Below, one piece after another: positions 7,875 through 16,259 of a stretch of DNA of 64,000 nt (its first letter is position 1; every line of letters begins with the position of its first letter). The stretch is from the NCBI GenBank assembly GCA_031459855.1, contig JAVKHP010000001.1, positions 1,765,906 to 1,829,905 on the forward strand, in the 5' to 3' direction. Position numbers and translations under genes: made by a program. The notes below the pieces were generated by a model. The model was not told the origin of the DNA. It made no database searches and saw nothing but the letters and a program-made list of their open reading frames with translations. The stretch is from Armatimonadota bacterium. Its GTDB lineage: Bacteria; Sysuimicrobiota; Sysuimicrobiia; Sysuimicrobiales; Humicultoraceae.

Positions 7875-9238
7875 GCGCTGATGCTGCCTACGACGTCGTG
7901 GTCATCGGCGGCGGTCCGGCCGGGACGGTGGCCAGCATCGCGGCCGCGCGCGCGGGCGTCCGGGTCGCCTGCGTCGAGCGGTATGGCTTCCTGGGCGGCA
8001 CGCTGACCGCTGCCATGGTGGCGCCCATGATGGGGTTCCACGCCGGCGGGCAGCAGGTGGTACGCGGCATTCCCCAGGAGATCGTGGACCGCCTGCAGGC
8101 CCTGGGCGCCTCGCCGGGCCACGTGCCCGACCCTATCGACTTCTGCGCGTCGATCACGCCCTTCGACTACGAGGGGCTCAAGCGGGTGCTGCTGGAGATG
8201 GCCGTGGACGCCGGCGTCGACCTGTGGCTGCACACCGTGTTCCTCGACGCCCGGGCCCGCGACGGCGTGGTCGAGCGCGTTCGCGTCTGGCAGAAGGACG
8301 GGACCAAGGACCTGCGCGCGTCGGTGTTCGTCGATGCCTCGGGCGACGGCGACCTCTCGGCGGCGGCCGGCGCGCCCTTCGAGGTCGGGCGGCCCGGCGA
8401 CGGACGCCCGCAGCCCATGACGCTGATGCTCCGCCTTGGCGGCGTGGACTGGGAGGCCGTAATGGACTACCTGACGGCGCACCCCGACGAGGTCCAGCAC
8501 GGCCAGGGGATCCACGAGCGCATCGACGTCGCGTGGCTGCGGCGCCTGCCGTCGCGGGGCTTTGCGGGCTTTGGCGGCCTGGTCCGTGCGGCGCGCGACC
8601 GGGGCGAGTGGACGATCCCGCGCGACCGCCTGCTGGTGTTCGAGGGCGTGCGGGCGGGCGAGGCCGTGGTGAACACCACGCGCGTGCTCGACCGACTGGG
8701 CGTGGTCGGCGCCGACCTGGCTCGGGCCGAGGTGGAGGGTCGCCGGCAGGCCTACGCGGTGGCCGACTTCCTCCGCCGGCATGTGCCCGGATTCGGCGAC
8801 GCCTACGTGCTCGAGACCCCCGCCCAGATCGGCGTGCGCGAGACGCGGCGGGTGCTGGGGGAGTACGTGCTGACTGCCGACGACGTCCTGGGAGCCCGCA
8901 AGTTCGACGATGCCATCGCGTGCGGCGCCTACCCCATCGACATCCACGATCCGGCATCCATGCGCCTGGTGGCCCGCCGCCTGCCCGAGGGCGAGTACTA
9001 CACGATCCCCTACCGGTGCCTGCTGCCGCGCGGCGGCGTGAACTGGCTCGTGGCCGGCCGGTGCATCTCGGCTACCCACGAGGCCGCGGCGGCGTTTCGG
9101 GTCTCGGCGATCGTCATGGCCATCGCGCAGGCGGCGGGCACTGCGGCGGCGCTGGCCGTCCGGCAGCGCGCCACGCCGCGGGAGGTCGACGCGCAGGCGC
9201 TGCGGGCGCAGCTGCGCGCCCAGGGCGCCGTCGTCTGA
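7871..9238 (+). CDS. FAD-dependent oxidoreductase (FAD_oxidored family)
   Basis: The gene encodes 455 residues. The dinucleotide-binding motif VVIGGGPAGTVASIAAARAG sits at residues 8-27, followed by the acidic strand end VERYGFLGGT. The middle has DASGDGDLSAAAGAPFE and the C-terminus NWLVAGRCISATHEAAAAFR, the second FAD-contacting block of the PF12831 family, which includes putative polyol/sugar-linked and thiazole-type oxidoreductases. No signal peptide is seen. It overlaps DUF4127 by GTGA. The substrate is unknown; context suggests oxidation of an imported carbohydrate-like compound. Confidence 0.85.
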   Translation: MSADAAYDVVVIGGGPAGTVASIAAARAGVRVACVERYGFLGGTLTAAMVAPMMGFHAGGQQVVRGIPQEIVDRLQALGASPGHVPDPIDFCASITPFDYEGLKRVLLEMAVDAGVDLWLHTVFLDARARDGVVERVRVWQKDGTKDLRASVFVDASGDGDLSAAAGAPFEVGRPGDGRPQPMTLMLRLGGVDWEAVMDYLTAHPDEVQHGQGIHERIDVAWLRRLPSRGFAGFGGLVRAARDRGEWTIPRDRLLVFEGVRAGEAVVNTTRVLDRLGVVGADLARAEVEGRRQAYAVADFLRRHVPGFGDAYVLETPAQIGVRETRRVLGEYVLTADDVLGARKFDDAIACGAYPIDIHDPASMRLVARRLPEGEYYTIPYRCLLPRGGVNWLVAGRCISATHEAAAAFRVSAIVMAIAQAAGTAAALAVRQRATPREVDAQALRAQLRAQGAVV

Positions 9239-9264
9239 GGCGGTCGCGAGAGGCAGAGAGGGGC

Positions 9265-9951
9265 ATGTACGAGGGCGCCGCCGCATCGATCCCTGACCGC
9301 CGCGGGCTGCTGATCGTGAGCCTGCCCCGCAACGACCTGGCCCTGGCCCGGGCCGCGGTCACCGCCGGCGCCGACCTCCTCAAGGTGCACGTCAACGTCG
9401 ACCACCGCGCCGCGCGCGTGCGCTTTGGCTCGCTGGACGACGAGTGGCCGCGCCTGGAGACGATCCTGGGGCTGGGCGTGCCCACGGGCCTCGTGCCCGG
9501 TGAGGAGCAGATGGTGACGCGCGAGGAGGTGCCGCGGTTGCGCCGGTTCGCGTTCCTCGACGCCTACATCACGCGGTTGCCGCTGTTCCTCTACGAGGTG
9601 GGCGTGCCGGTGGTGCCCGCCGTGCCCCACGACTACCCCGTGGCGGCCTACGGGGCGATCGCCGCGCTGCCGGGGGAGTGGCTGGAGGCCGCGCTCGTGC
9701 CGCCGGACGGCTACGGCGCCGAGCCCGTGGCCGACGACCTGGTGGCGCTGGCGCGGCTCGGGCAGGCGACGGGCCGTCGGCTCATCGTGCCCAGCCAGCG
9801 CCGGATGCGCCCCGAGGACCTGCCGCGCTACTTCGCCGTTCCGCACGTGTGGGCGGTGATGATCGGCGCGGTGGTGACGGGACGGACGCCCCGCGCGCTG
9901 GGGCAGGCCACCGAGGCCTTCCGGCGCGGGTTGGACGCGCTGTTCCGGTGA
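9265..9951 (+). CDS. conserved hypothetical protein, TIM-barrel-like
   Basis: The gene encodes 228 residues from an ATG at 9265 with GAGAGGGG just upstream. No family is recognised with certainty. The pattern looks like a (beta/alpha)8 barrel: a strand GLLIVSLPR, a helix ALARAAVTAGADLLKVHVN, a strand VPTGLVPGEEQ, a strand FLDAYITRLPLFL and a late strand ADDLVALARLGQATGRRLIV. The phrase AGADLLKVH is like that of phosphate-sugar barrels such as ThiE, TrpC or KdgA. It follows the FAD oxidoreductase by 26 bases and its stop overlaps the GTG of a mini-ORF. It may be a lyase or epimerase in the same pathway; this is a guess. Confidence 0.6.
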   Translation: MYEGAAASIPDRRGLLIVSLPRNDLALARAAVTAGADLLKVHVNVDHRAARVRFGSLDDEWPRLETILGLGVPTGLVPGEEQMVTREEVPRLRRFAFLDAYITRLPLFLYEVGVPVVPAVPHDYPVAAYGAIAALPGEWLEAALVPPDGYGAEPVADDLVALARLGQATGRRLIVPSQRRMRPEDLPRYFAVPHVWAVMIGAVVTGRTPRALGQATEAFRRGLDALFR

Positions 9952-10073
9952 CCGCCCTGGCCTGCTGGCAGGAGGCGGACGACATGCCCGTGACGTGGTC
10001 CGACGACGACATGAGGGGCTGCGGAAGGACTGCCCGCACGGCGTGCTGGCGCGACGCGCCCGGAGGCGCGTGA
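9948..10073 (+). other. coupling mini-ORF, 41 codons
   Basis: It starts at a GTG overlapping the stop of the TIM-barrel-like gene (GTGA) and ends at a TGA overlapping the GTG at 10070. The end reads DAPGGA, matching the end of the next mini-ORF (HAPGGA). It is the first link in a two-step chain leading to the MFS gene. No domain is seen. Confidence 0.4.
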
Positions 10074-10144
10074 CGGTGCCGAAGCCACGGCCTCGTGCTG
10101 ACGCCGGCCACCGTGCAGGGTGCCACGCCCCCGGAGGCGCATGA
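10070..10144 (+). other. coupling mini-ORF, 24 codons, duplicated start of the MFS gene
   Basis: The sequence GGAGGCGCGTGACGGTGCCG at 10062 recurs as GGAGGCGCATGACGGTGCCG at 10133, 19 of 20 identical and 71 bp apart. The first copy supplies this GTG with its own GGAGG; the second supplies the MFS start. The mini-ORF stop overlaps the MFS ATG (ATGA). It begins VTVP, like the MFS protein (MTVP). Confidence 0.45.
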
Positions 10145-11334
10145 CGGTGCCGGACGATCGCAACCTGCGCTGGCTGTTTGCGGCGCTCTTCCTGTGGACG
10201 TTTGGGCTGGGCCTGTACGAGCAGCTGGTGCCCATCTTCGCGCGCCAGCTCGGGGCCTCGCCGGTGCAGCTCGGCACGCTGTTCAACCTGCGCTACCTGG
10301 GGTTGGCCGCGGGCTACCTGCTCGGCATCGTCGTCGCCGACCGCTGGCGCCGCCGGACCGTCATCGTCGCCTCGTGGGTGGCGGCCACGCCGGTGCCGCT
10401 GCTGCTGGCCGCCGCGCCCACCCACCTGTGGCTGCTGCCGGGCCTGCTGCTGTACGAGGTCACCTTCTTCGGGTTGCCCGCGGTGCACGCGTTCGTCGCC
10501 GAGCGCGTCGCGCCCGACCGCCTGGCGTCCACCTTCGCTGCCATGGGCGTGGTGACGTCGACCGCCTTCCTGGTGGCGCCGACCCTGGGCGGCGTCGTCG
10601 CCGACCGCTGGGGGATTCGCGCGACCCTGCTGCTGGCCGCGGCCTGCTACCTGCTCTCGACCGCGATGGTGCTGCAGGTGCGCGGGGCGCCGCCGGCTCC
10701 GCGTGCGGCGCACGCCGCGGTGCTGCTGACGTGGACGGCGCTGCGCCCGCTGCTGCCCGTGCTCCTGCTGGTCGCGGGACCCGCGGTCGCGGTGCTGGCA
10801 GCAGCGCCGTTCCTCACGCCGTTCCTGCGCGAGGTCCGGGGGCTCTCGCTGTCGGAGATCGGGTTCCTGGGCTCGATGACCGCGGTCGGCGGGGTGGGGC
10901 TCACCGCGATCGGTGGCCGGTTGGGCGACCGGGTGGGTATCGTCCCGGCCCTGGTCGGTGCGCTGCTGGTTTACGCGCTGGGGATGGCCCTGCACGTCTA
11001 CGGCCCGGCGGCGCTGCTGCCGGTAGCGTCGATCCTGCGGGCGCGGGCGCCCGCCGCCGCGCTGGGGCAGGCCCTGGTCGGGGCGCACGCGCCCGCGGAG
11101 GTGCTCGGCCGGGCGTTCGCCGTCTCGGGGATGCTGGCGGCCGGGCTTGCGGCGCTTGGCGTGGTGGTCGGCGGCTATGCCTACCGGGCCGACCCCGTGC
11201 TGCCCGTGGTGCTGGCAGCGGGGCTCGCGGTCGCGCTGGCCGGGGCCGTGCTGTGGGTGCGCCCCGTCCCCGCCGCGGCGGCAACCGCGCGCCGACAGGT
11301 GGCAGAGGCCGCACGCGACGCGCCGGCGCCGTGA
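10141..11334 (+). CDS. MFS transporter
   Basis: The gene encodes 397 residues with about 12 hydrophobic helices in two halves. The loop after helix 2 carries the MFS motif region (VADRWRRRTVIV), repeated in the second half (GGRLGDRVGIVPAL). The N-terminal segment FGLGLYEQLVPIFARQLGASPVQLGTLFNLR is typical of drug/sugar MFS proteins. The ATG at 10141 has GGAGG three bases upstream and overlaps a mini-ORF stop. Last gene of the + operon starting near 2849. The direction and substrate of transport cannot be told from sequence; export of a pathway product is possible. Confidence 0.85.
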   Translation: MTVPDDRNLRWLFAALFLWTFGLGLYEQLVPIFARQLGASPVQLGTLFNLRYLGLAAGYLLGIVVADRWRRRTVIVASWVAATPVPLLLAAAPTHLWLLPGLLLYEVTFFGLPAVHAFVAERVAPDRLASTFAAMGVVTSTAFLVAPTLGGVVADRWGIRATLLLAAACYLLSTAMVLQVRGAPPAPRAAHAAVLLTWTALRPLLPVLLLVAGPAVAVLAAAPFLTPFLREVRGLSLSEIGFLGSMTAVGGVGLTAIGGRLGDRVGIVPALVGALLVYALGMALHVYGPAALLPVASILRARAPAAALGQALVGAHAPAEVLGRAFAVSGMLAAGLAALGVVVGGYAYRADPVLPVVLAAGLAVALAGAVLWVRPVPAAAATARRQVAEAARDAPAP

Positions 11335-11460
11335 CGCGCGACGCGCGCATCACGGCGCGGGCTCGCGCACCCTGAGCGTCTCCTGCGGGCGGCGCGGAGG
11401 GTGTGGGCGGCGCAGCAGGCGGGCGGCGCTGGAGGGCGCGTGGGCGCGCGAGGGCGACAC

Positions 11461-12378
11461 TCAGGTGCGCGATGCGGTCGCAGCTGCGCCGGCTTGCTGC
11501 GGCGCCTGGCCGCGCGTGTTCACGAGCCAGACGCCCCCCAGCACCACCGCGCCCCCCAGCAGCGTGAGGCCCGAGGGGATCTCGCCGAGCCACACCCACG
11601 CCACGAGCACTGCCAGCGGTGCGATCAGGTACAGCGCGTTCCCGACGATGGCCGCCGGTGCCCGCGACAGGGCGTAGGTCCACGTGGCATAGCCGATCGC
11701 GGTGGGGAAGACGCCCAGGTAGACGGCGGCCAGGGTGGCGGTGCGCGGGGCCGTGCGTGTCGCGTCCACCAGGCCGCCGGCGGCCAGCAGCATGAGGAGC
11801 GTGCCGGCCCAGATGCAGTAGGCGTTCAGCGCGGTCGCCGCGTACCGCCGCAGCAGCGGCTTCTGGCCCACGAAGTACGCCGAGGTGGCCACGGCTGCCA
11901 GGACCACCCACAGCGCGTTGCGGTCGACCGCGAGGCTCCCGCTCTCGCTCCAGACGATCAACCCCACGCCGCCGAACGACAGCACGGTGCCCACCCATCC
12001 CCACGCGGTCAGCCGCTCGCGCAGGAACGCCACGGCGAAGAGCGCGATCCAGATCGACTCCGATGCGATGATGAGGCTGCCAGCGCCGGCCGTGACGGTG
12101 CGCAGACCAAAAGCCAGCGCCAGCGTGTAGGTCGTGATGCCCGTGGCGCCCAGGACGACGATCGCCGGGAGGTCGCGCCACGCCGGCGGGCGGAGCCCGG
12201 CGACGACCGCGTGCCCGGCCAGCAGCGTCGAGGCGATCAGGTACCGGAGGGCCGCCAGGTGCACCGGGTGGTAACCGTCCAGGCCGGCGCGGATCGCGGC
12301 GTAGGCCGATGACCAGGTGAGCAGGGTCGCTGCCACCGCCATGAGCGTGCGGCGGTCCAGGGGGAGCGTCCGCGGCAT
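11461..12378 (-). CDS. EamA/DMT family transporter
   Basis: The gene encodes 305 residues with ten predicted helices arranged as two EamA repeats. Signature segments are TWSSAYAAIRAGLDGYHP at the N-terminus, the end of repeat one (LRERLTAWGWVGTVLSFGGV), and the matching WLGEIPSGLTLLGGAVVLGGV near the C-terminus. DMT proteins usually export metabolites or amino acids. The ATG at 12378 overlaps by TGATG the stop of a six-codon mini-ORF that starts after the HAD gene. No SD is visible, so coupling to the upstream HAD gene is likely. Confidence 0.85.
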   Translation of the reverse strand: MPRTLPLDRRTLMAVAATLLTWSSAYAAIRAGLDGYHPVHLAALRYLIASTLLAGHAVVAGLRPPAWRDLPAIVVLGATGITTYTLALAFGLRTVTAGAGSLIIASESIWIALFAVAFLRERLTAWGWVGTVLSFGGVGLIVWSESGSLAVDRNALWVVLAAVATSAYFVGQKPLLRRYAATALNAYCIWAGTLLMLLAAGGLVDATRTAPRTATLAAVYLGVFPTAIGYATWTYALSRAPAAIVGNALYLIAPLAVLVAWVWLGEIPSGLTLLGGAVVLGGVWLVNTRGQAPQQAGAAATASRT

Positions 12379-12434
12379 CAGGGGACGGCGACGCTCATGA
12401 TCCGAGCCGGGATCAGGACAGCGCTGCAGGCCGC

Positions 12435-13121
12435 CTACGGCGGGGCGCCGGACGCGAGCGCGGCCACGACTGCGTCGAGGTCGGTGAGGTCCGGGAAGAG
12501 CAACGCCGCACCCGCCGCGCGCAGCGCCTCGAGCCCGTAGACGCCCGTGGCCACGCACAGGCAGGCCGCGCCGTTGGCCCGTGCGGCTGCCAGATCGTGT
12601 GGCGTGTCGCCGACCACGACGATCCGGTCGAACGGTGTGCGGTAGTGCGCCCGGGCACGGGCGATGCCAGCGGCGATGATGGCGGCGCGCTCGGGGGCGT
12701 CGTCGCCGAACCCACCCGTGGGGAAGTAGCGGTCCAGGTCGTGGACGGCCAGCTTGAGGCGGGCCCCGCGTTCCAGGTTGCCCGTGCCCAGCGCCAGGTA
12801 CATGTCGGCCCGCGCCGCCAGCGCCTCGAGCAGCGGTCGCACGCCAGGACAGACCTCGCCCGGCTGCTCGCGGACCGTCTGCGCCAGGTGGCGCAGGAAG
12901 CCTTCCCGCAGGGCGGTCAGCGCACCGTCGGCGGCGGGCAGGCCGTGGCTGCGCAGCACGTCGCGTATGATCAGGGCGTCGGTGCGGCCCGCGGTGTCCA
13001 GCGCGCGCAGGTCGGGGACGACGCCGAAGCCTTCCTGCAGGGCACGGGCGAAGGCCAGGCGCGCGGCCCCGCTGCGGCGGACGAGCGTGCCGTCGACGTC
13101 GAAGAGGAGCAGCGTCGGCAT
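12435..13121 (-). CDS. HAD-superfamily phosphatase, phosphoglycolate-phosphatase-like
   Basis: The gene encodes 228 residues. Motif I is LLFDVDGTLV (nucleophile D8, acid D10), the motif II threonine falls in LALGTGN, the motif III lysine in ERGARLKLA or nearby, and motif IV is VVVGDTPHDLAAARANGA. An alpha-helical cap of about 70 residues is inserted after motif I, as in Gph/PGMB-type enzymes. Cytoplasmic. A TAGAAT box lies six bases upstream of the ATG and overlaps the tusA-like stop codon, so it may have its own leaderless promoter as well as read-through from the sulfur operon. The substrate is not predictable. Confidence 0.88.
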   Translation of the reverse strand: MPTLLLFDVDGTLVRRSGAARLAFARALQEGFGVVPDLRALDTAGRTDALIIRDVLRSHGLPAADGALTALREGFLRHLAQTVREQPGEVCPGVRPLLEALAARADMYLALGTGNLERGARLKLAVHDLDRYFPTGGFGDDAPERAAIIAAGIARARAHYRTPFDRIVVVGDTPHDLAAARANGAACLCVATGVYGLEALRAAGAALLFPDLTDLDAVVAALASGAPP

Positions 13122-13127
13122 GGACTT

Positions 13128-13133
13128 ATTCTA
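13128..13133 (-). promoter_or_regulatory. -10 box of a probable leaderless promoter for the HAD gene
   Basis: On the minus strand the sequence reads TAGAAT, six bases, then ATG. There is no SD between the upstream stop and this ATG. A -10 hexamer so close to a start codon is the pattern of leaderless promoters. The last three bases of the upstream gene (TAG) form the start of the hexamer. Confidence 0.45.
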
Positions 13134-13361
13134 ACACCCGGCGCGCGTGATCCTGATCCGCCACGTCCCGCCGCCGACGTCGTCGATGGTGCAGCGGTAC
13201 CCCATCGTGGAGACGTACAAGGGGATGGACTCCAACGCGGGCGGATGATCGGTCAGCACCTCCAGCACCGCCGCCTCCTCCAGCGGCGTCTGGCGAAGGA
13301 CCTCCACGGTCTTCATCATGGGGTAGGGGCAGATCTCGCCCCGCACATCCAGTGTACGCAT
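13131..13361 (-). CDS. TusA/SirA-family sulfur carrier protein
   Basis: The gene encodes 76 residues, the usual TusA length. The N-terminal motif is DVRGEICPYPMMKTVEVL with the single active-site Cys in the CPxP block; the second half (VLTDHPPALESIPLY) fits the family's beta-alpha sandwich. TusA-like proteins carry sulfane sulfur as a persulfide between a donor such as rhodanese and acceptors. It lies downstream of rhodanese and YeeE/YedE genes, a set found in thiosulfate uptake and use. The ATG at 13361 follows AAAGGACGG. The frame stays open upstream to 13589, but that part is a 72-bp repeat array, so the short form is preferred. Confidence 0.9.
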   Translation of the reverse strand: MRTLDVRGEICPYPMMKTVEVLRQTPLEEAAVLEVLTDHPPALESIPLYVSTMGYRCTIDDVGGGTWRIRITRAGC

Positions 13362-13476
13362 GATCGTGCTACCGTCCTTTCCGTCGTGGCGTCCTGGGGC
13401 ATGGGGCAATGTTCCAGTACAACGCTGCGTTGGTGTGCCCCGCCGTGCGCTTTCGCTATGGCCTCCCGCAGGTGGA

Positions 13477-13587
13477 GCACGCCTCCGGTGTAGTCCTGTG
13501 CTAGCACGCGCCACCGGCCGCGCGCCCTGCGGCCTCCAGCGACCTGCCGCACGCCTCCAGTGCAGCCCCGTGCCAGCAAACGCCACC
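13477..13587 (-). repeat. 72-bp imperfect tandem repeat in the tusA-like leader
   Basis: The 39-base blocks at 13477-13515 and 13549-13587 are 32/39 identical and lie 72 bp apart; similarity extends into the spacer, and a weaker third copy begins near 13409. The period is 24 codons, so the minus-strand frame stays open and in phase with the tusA-like gene (repeating peptide pattern TGLHxRRA). It may be an array of duplicated junction sequence between the carrier gene and the tusA-like gene. Confidence 0.6.
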
Positions 13588-13598
13588 ATCTGTGTACG

Positions 13599-14858
13599 CT
13601 ACGCGATCCTGCGAATCACCGACACGCCCACCCGAGCCCCGAGCGCCAGCGCAGCGGCGAACACCCACCCGTTGAGGGCCAGCGAGGGAATCGCCGAGAA
13701 GAACGCGCCGATCGTGCACCCCATGGCCAGCGAGGCACCATACCCCATCAGCAGGCCACCGGCGAGGGCCTGCACGTAGCGCCGACGCTCGGCGGGCCGG
13801 CGGATCCGGAACTCGCCGGCCAGCAGCGCGCCCGCGAAGGCACCGGCGACCATGCCGACGTCGAGGGTCAACGCGTGGGAGATCCACGGGCCCCGCGTGC
13901 CGACCAGGGCGCACCCCGACAGCGTGCCGGCCCCCTGGAGCGGGCCCGGCCCCACGCCAGCGATCTCCAGCACCCCGATGGCCCAGCGGGAGAGTTCGCC
14001 GGTCACGCCCCACGGCATGTGCGCCAGGTAGAGCCACACGTTCAGCACGCCGAGCGCCACGCCCCCCGCCGTCGGCGACCATCCGCGCACCAGCACGGCC
14101 GCCAGCGCCACTGCCAGACGATCGAGGAGCCCCGCGCCCGATGGCGCGGCGAGGCTTGACCCCGCTGCGGGGCCCGGCGCCACAGGGGACGGTGCTGCCG
14201 GCAGCCCGGCGCGGGTCTCCCGCCACACCACCAGCACGTACGCCACCGCGAGCAGCGCGAACGTCACGGCGAGGCCACCCACGTACCCGCCTGCCGCCGG
14301 GAGCCACACCACCGGGCTGCGCGCAATGGACGCGCGCCACCAGAAGTTCCAGGTGTGGGCACCCGCCCCCAGCCCTGCCAGGATCCCCATCAGGGCCACC
14401 GCGGACGCCACATACCCTTCCCCGATGCGGTACAGCGAACCCGAGACGCACCCGCCGGCCAGCACCATGCCCACCCCGAACAGGATCCCCCCGAGCACCA
14501 GGTGGAGCCCGAGGGGAACCGCGTGCGCCTCCGGGGCCACCATCCCCAGCGTGGGATCCGGCACCATGCGCCACATGAGCAGGGCGAACCCCGCACTGGC
14601 CACGGCCAGCCCGGCCAGGATGCCCCGCATGATGCGACCAGACCCGAAGAGGAACAGGTCCCGAAAGGCGGAGGCGAAGCAGAACCTGCTGCGCTGCAAC
14701 ACGAACCCCAGGGCGACCCCAAACGCCCAAAAAACGCCCGTGCGGGGGTCGCCCGGCGCGGCATGCGCCCAGAGGACGCCCGCCACGAGCGTCGCCCCGA
14801 GCGCGGCGATCGCGCCAGCGGCGAGCGACACCACCGGAGGCTCGCGACGACCGTTCAC
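13599..14858 (-). CDS. YeeE/YedE-family thiosulfate/sulfur-compound transporter
   Basis: The gene encodes 419 residues with about ten helices in two related halves. The conserved cysteine blocks are present: RSRFCFASAFRDLF, LAGGCVSGSLYRIGEG and AMGCTIGAFFSAIPSL with the GW end. These cysteines line the pore in thiosulfate-importing YeeE. The GTG start at 14858 is preceded by AGGACGGTAG, which is also the last codons and stop of the rhodanese gene. The same 14 bases (AGGACGGTAGCACG) recur upstream of the tusA-like ATG. Role: import of thiosulfate or related sulfur for the adjacent rhodanese and carrier protein. Confidence 0.92.
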   Translation of the reverse strand: MNGRREPPVVSLAAGAIAALGATLVAGVLWAHAAPGDPRTGVFWAFGVALGFVLQRSRFCFASAFRDLFLFGSGRIMRGILAGLAVASAGFALLMWRMVPDPTLGMVAPEAHAVPLGLHLVLGGILFGVGMVLAGGCVSGSLYRIGEGYVASAVALMGILAGLGAGAHTWNFWWRASIARSPVVWLPAAGGYVGGLAVTFALLAVAYVLVVWRETRAGLPAAPSPVAPGPAAGSSLAAPSGAGLLDRLAVALAAVLVRGWSPTAGGVALGVLNVWLYLAHMPWGVTGELSRWAIGVLEIAGVGPGPLQGAGTLSGCALVGTRGPWISHALTLDVGMVAGAFAGALLAGEFRIRRPAERRRYVQALAGGLLMGYGASLAMGCTIGAFFSAIPSLALNGWVFAAALALGARVGVSVIRRIA

Positions 14859-14862
14859 CGTG

Positions 14863-15759
14863 CTACCGTCCTACCGGCGTGTCGGTGCGGTTGCCCCACT
14901 CCTCCCAGCTACCGTCGTAGTTGCGCACCTGGGGGTACCCCAGCAGGTACTTCAGCACGAACCACGTGTGCGCCGCGCGCACCCCCGTCTGGCAGTACAC
15001 GATCACCTCGCGGTCCCGCGGGAACCGCGGCCCGTAGATGGCGCGCAGGGCCTCCGGCGTCTTGAACGTGCCGTCGGGGTTGACGGCGGCCGTCCACTCG
15101 ATGTTCACGGCGCCCGGGACGTGACCGCCGCGGGCCGACCGCACGTCCAGGCCCGCGTACTCTCGCGGGCTGCGCGCGTCGCAGACGAGCCGGCTGCCCA
15201 GCCGGGCCAGCAGGTAGTCGGTCGTGGCGAGGATGTTCTCGTCCCGTGGGGGCGCGACGTACGTCGAGGGTGTCGGCGTGCTCCCGCCGGTGACCAGCGG
15301 CCGGCCCTCGGCGACCCAGCGCCGGCTGCCGCCGTCGAGGATCGCGACGCGCGGGTGGCGGTAGAGCTTGAAGATCCAGAACGCCCGCGCCGCGAACAGG
15401 CTGCTGGTGTCGTCGTAGAGGACCACGCTGTCCTCGTTCCGGATGCCCAGCCGCCGTGCCATGGCCTGGAACTGCTCGCGGGTGGGAGCCATGCCTTTGA
15501 CGGGATGCGTGGGATCCGTCAGGTCCGTCTGCCAGTGCACGTAGACGGCGCCCGCGATGTGCCCACGGGCGTAGACCCCGGGCGTACTGCTCACGTCGAT
15601 CAGGCGCACGGCCGGGTGCGTGAGGCGGGCGGCCACCCACGCGGCGTTTACCAGGGCCTGTGTGCGCCCCAGGCCGGCGGCGGGCTGGCCGGACACCGCA
15701 GGGGCCAGCGCGCCCACCACGACCGAGATGGTCACGAAGACCGGTACGATCGCGAGCAT
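14863..15759 (-). CDS. exported two-domain rhodanese (thiosulfate sulfurtransferase)
   Basis: The protein has about 298 residues from an ATG at 15759 that opens a signal-peptide-like stretch (LAIVPVFVTISVVVGALAPAVSG). Two rhodanese domains follow. The first (from about residue 45) has VRLIDVSSTPGVYARGHI but ends in YDDTSS without a catalytic Cys. The second has VCDARSPREYAG and the active loop CQTGVRA. It transfers sulfane sulfur from thiosulfate to an acceptor, probably outside the membrane, feeding the YeeE/YedE carrier encoded four bases downstream. Starts further upstream (15846, 15951) are possible but would bury the signal peptide. Confidence 0.88.
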   Translation of the reverse strand: MLAIVPVFVTISVVVGALAPAVSGQPAAGLGRTQALVNAAWVAARLTHPAVRLIDVSSTPGVYARGHIAGAVYVHWQTDLTDPTHPVKGMAPTREQFQAMARRLGIRNEDSVVLYDDTSSLFAARAFWIFKLYRHPRVAILDGGSRRWVAEGRPLVTGGSTPTPSTYVAPPRDENILATTDYLLARLGSRLVCDARSPREYAGLDVRSARGGHVPGAVNIEWTAAVNPDGTFKTPEALRAIYGPRFPRDREVIVYCQTGVRAAHTWFVLKYLLGYPQVRNYDGSWEEWGNRTDTPVGR

Positions 15760-16259
15760 CCTCTGCCACCACGTCGCGCACACCGTCGCACTTGCCCGGG
15801 CCGTTGAACCCGTCCTGGAGAGGGGGACCCAGAAGCCCCCACGCATCTTCCACGCTCTGCCTGCACGCTGCATCTGCCAGGTCACCTCCCTGGTGCCGAT
15901 TCCATTCAAGACGCGGCGCACGGCCGGCCCCTCGCCGGCCATACGCGTCAACGTCGTGTGACGGTTGTCGGGGGGAACGCGAAGGCTACCGCCTTCGCGA
16001 CGGACAGATGCACTCGCGCGGCCTGGCGGTCCCGCGCTCGCGGGTGCTGCGGGAACGGTTCGTCGAGGACCCCATCGTCGTCGGTCTCCGTGCTTACGCC
16101 ATTAGGTAGCACAGCTGCCAACGCGATACAACCCCCTGGCGGGCCGGGGCCAAGATGATTGACCTGTTGCCCGCCGCTTCACAAGATCGGGACACCACGG
16201 CGGGCCGGGGACGTATGCGCCTCAGGCGTGGGGCGATTCGGGCGGTGGGTTGTGCGGCG
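15760..16259. other. 500-bp intergenic region with a 9-bp hairpin
   Basis: No gene is supported. On the minus strand this is the upstream region of the sulfur operon and the downstream region of the ABC ATPase gene. The inverted repeat CGCGAAGGC / GCCTTCGCG (15978-15986 and 15991-15999, loop TACC) is perfect but has no T-tract, so it could be a weak terminator or an operator. No convincing promoter was found. Confidence 0.4.

Noticed and set aside
13131-13589. A 152-residue TusA-like protein
   Set aside because: The N-terminal half is an Arg/Gly-rich repeat, and the normal 76-residue TusA length starts at an ATG with an SD-like AAAGGACGG.
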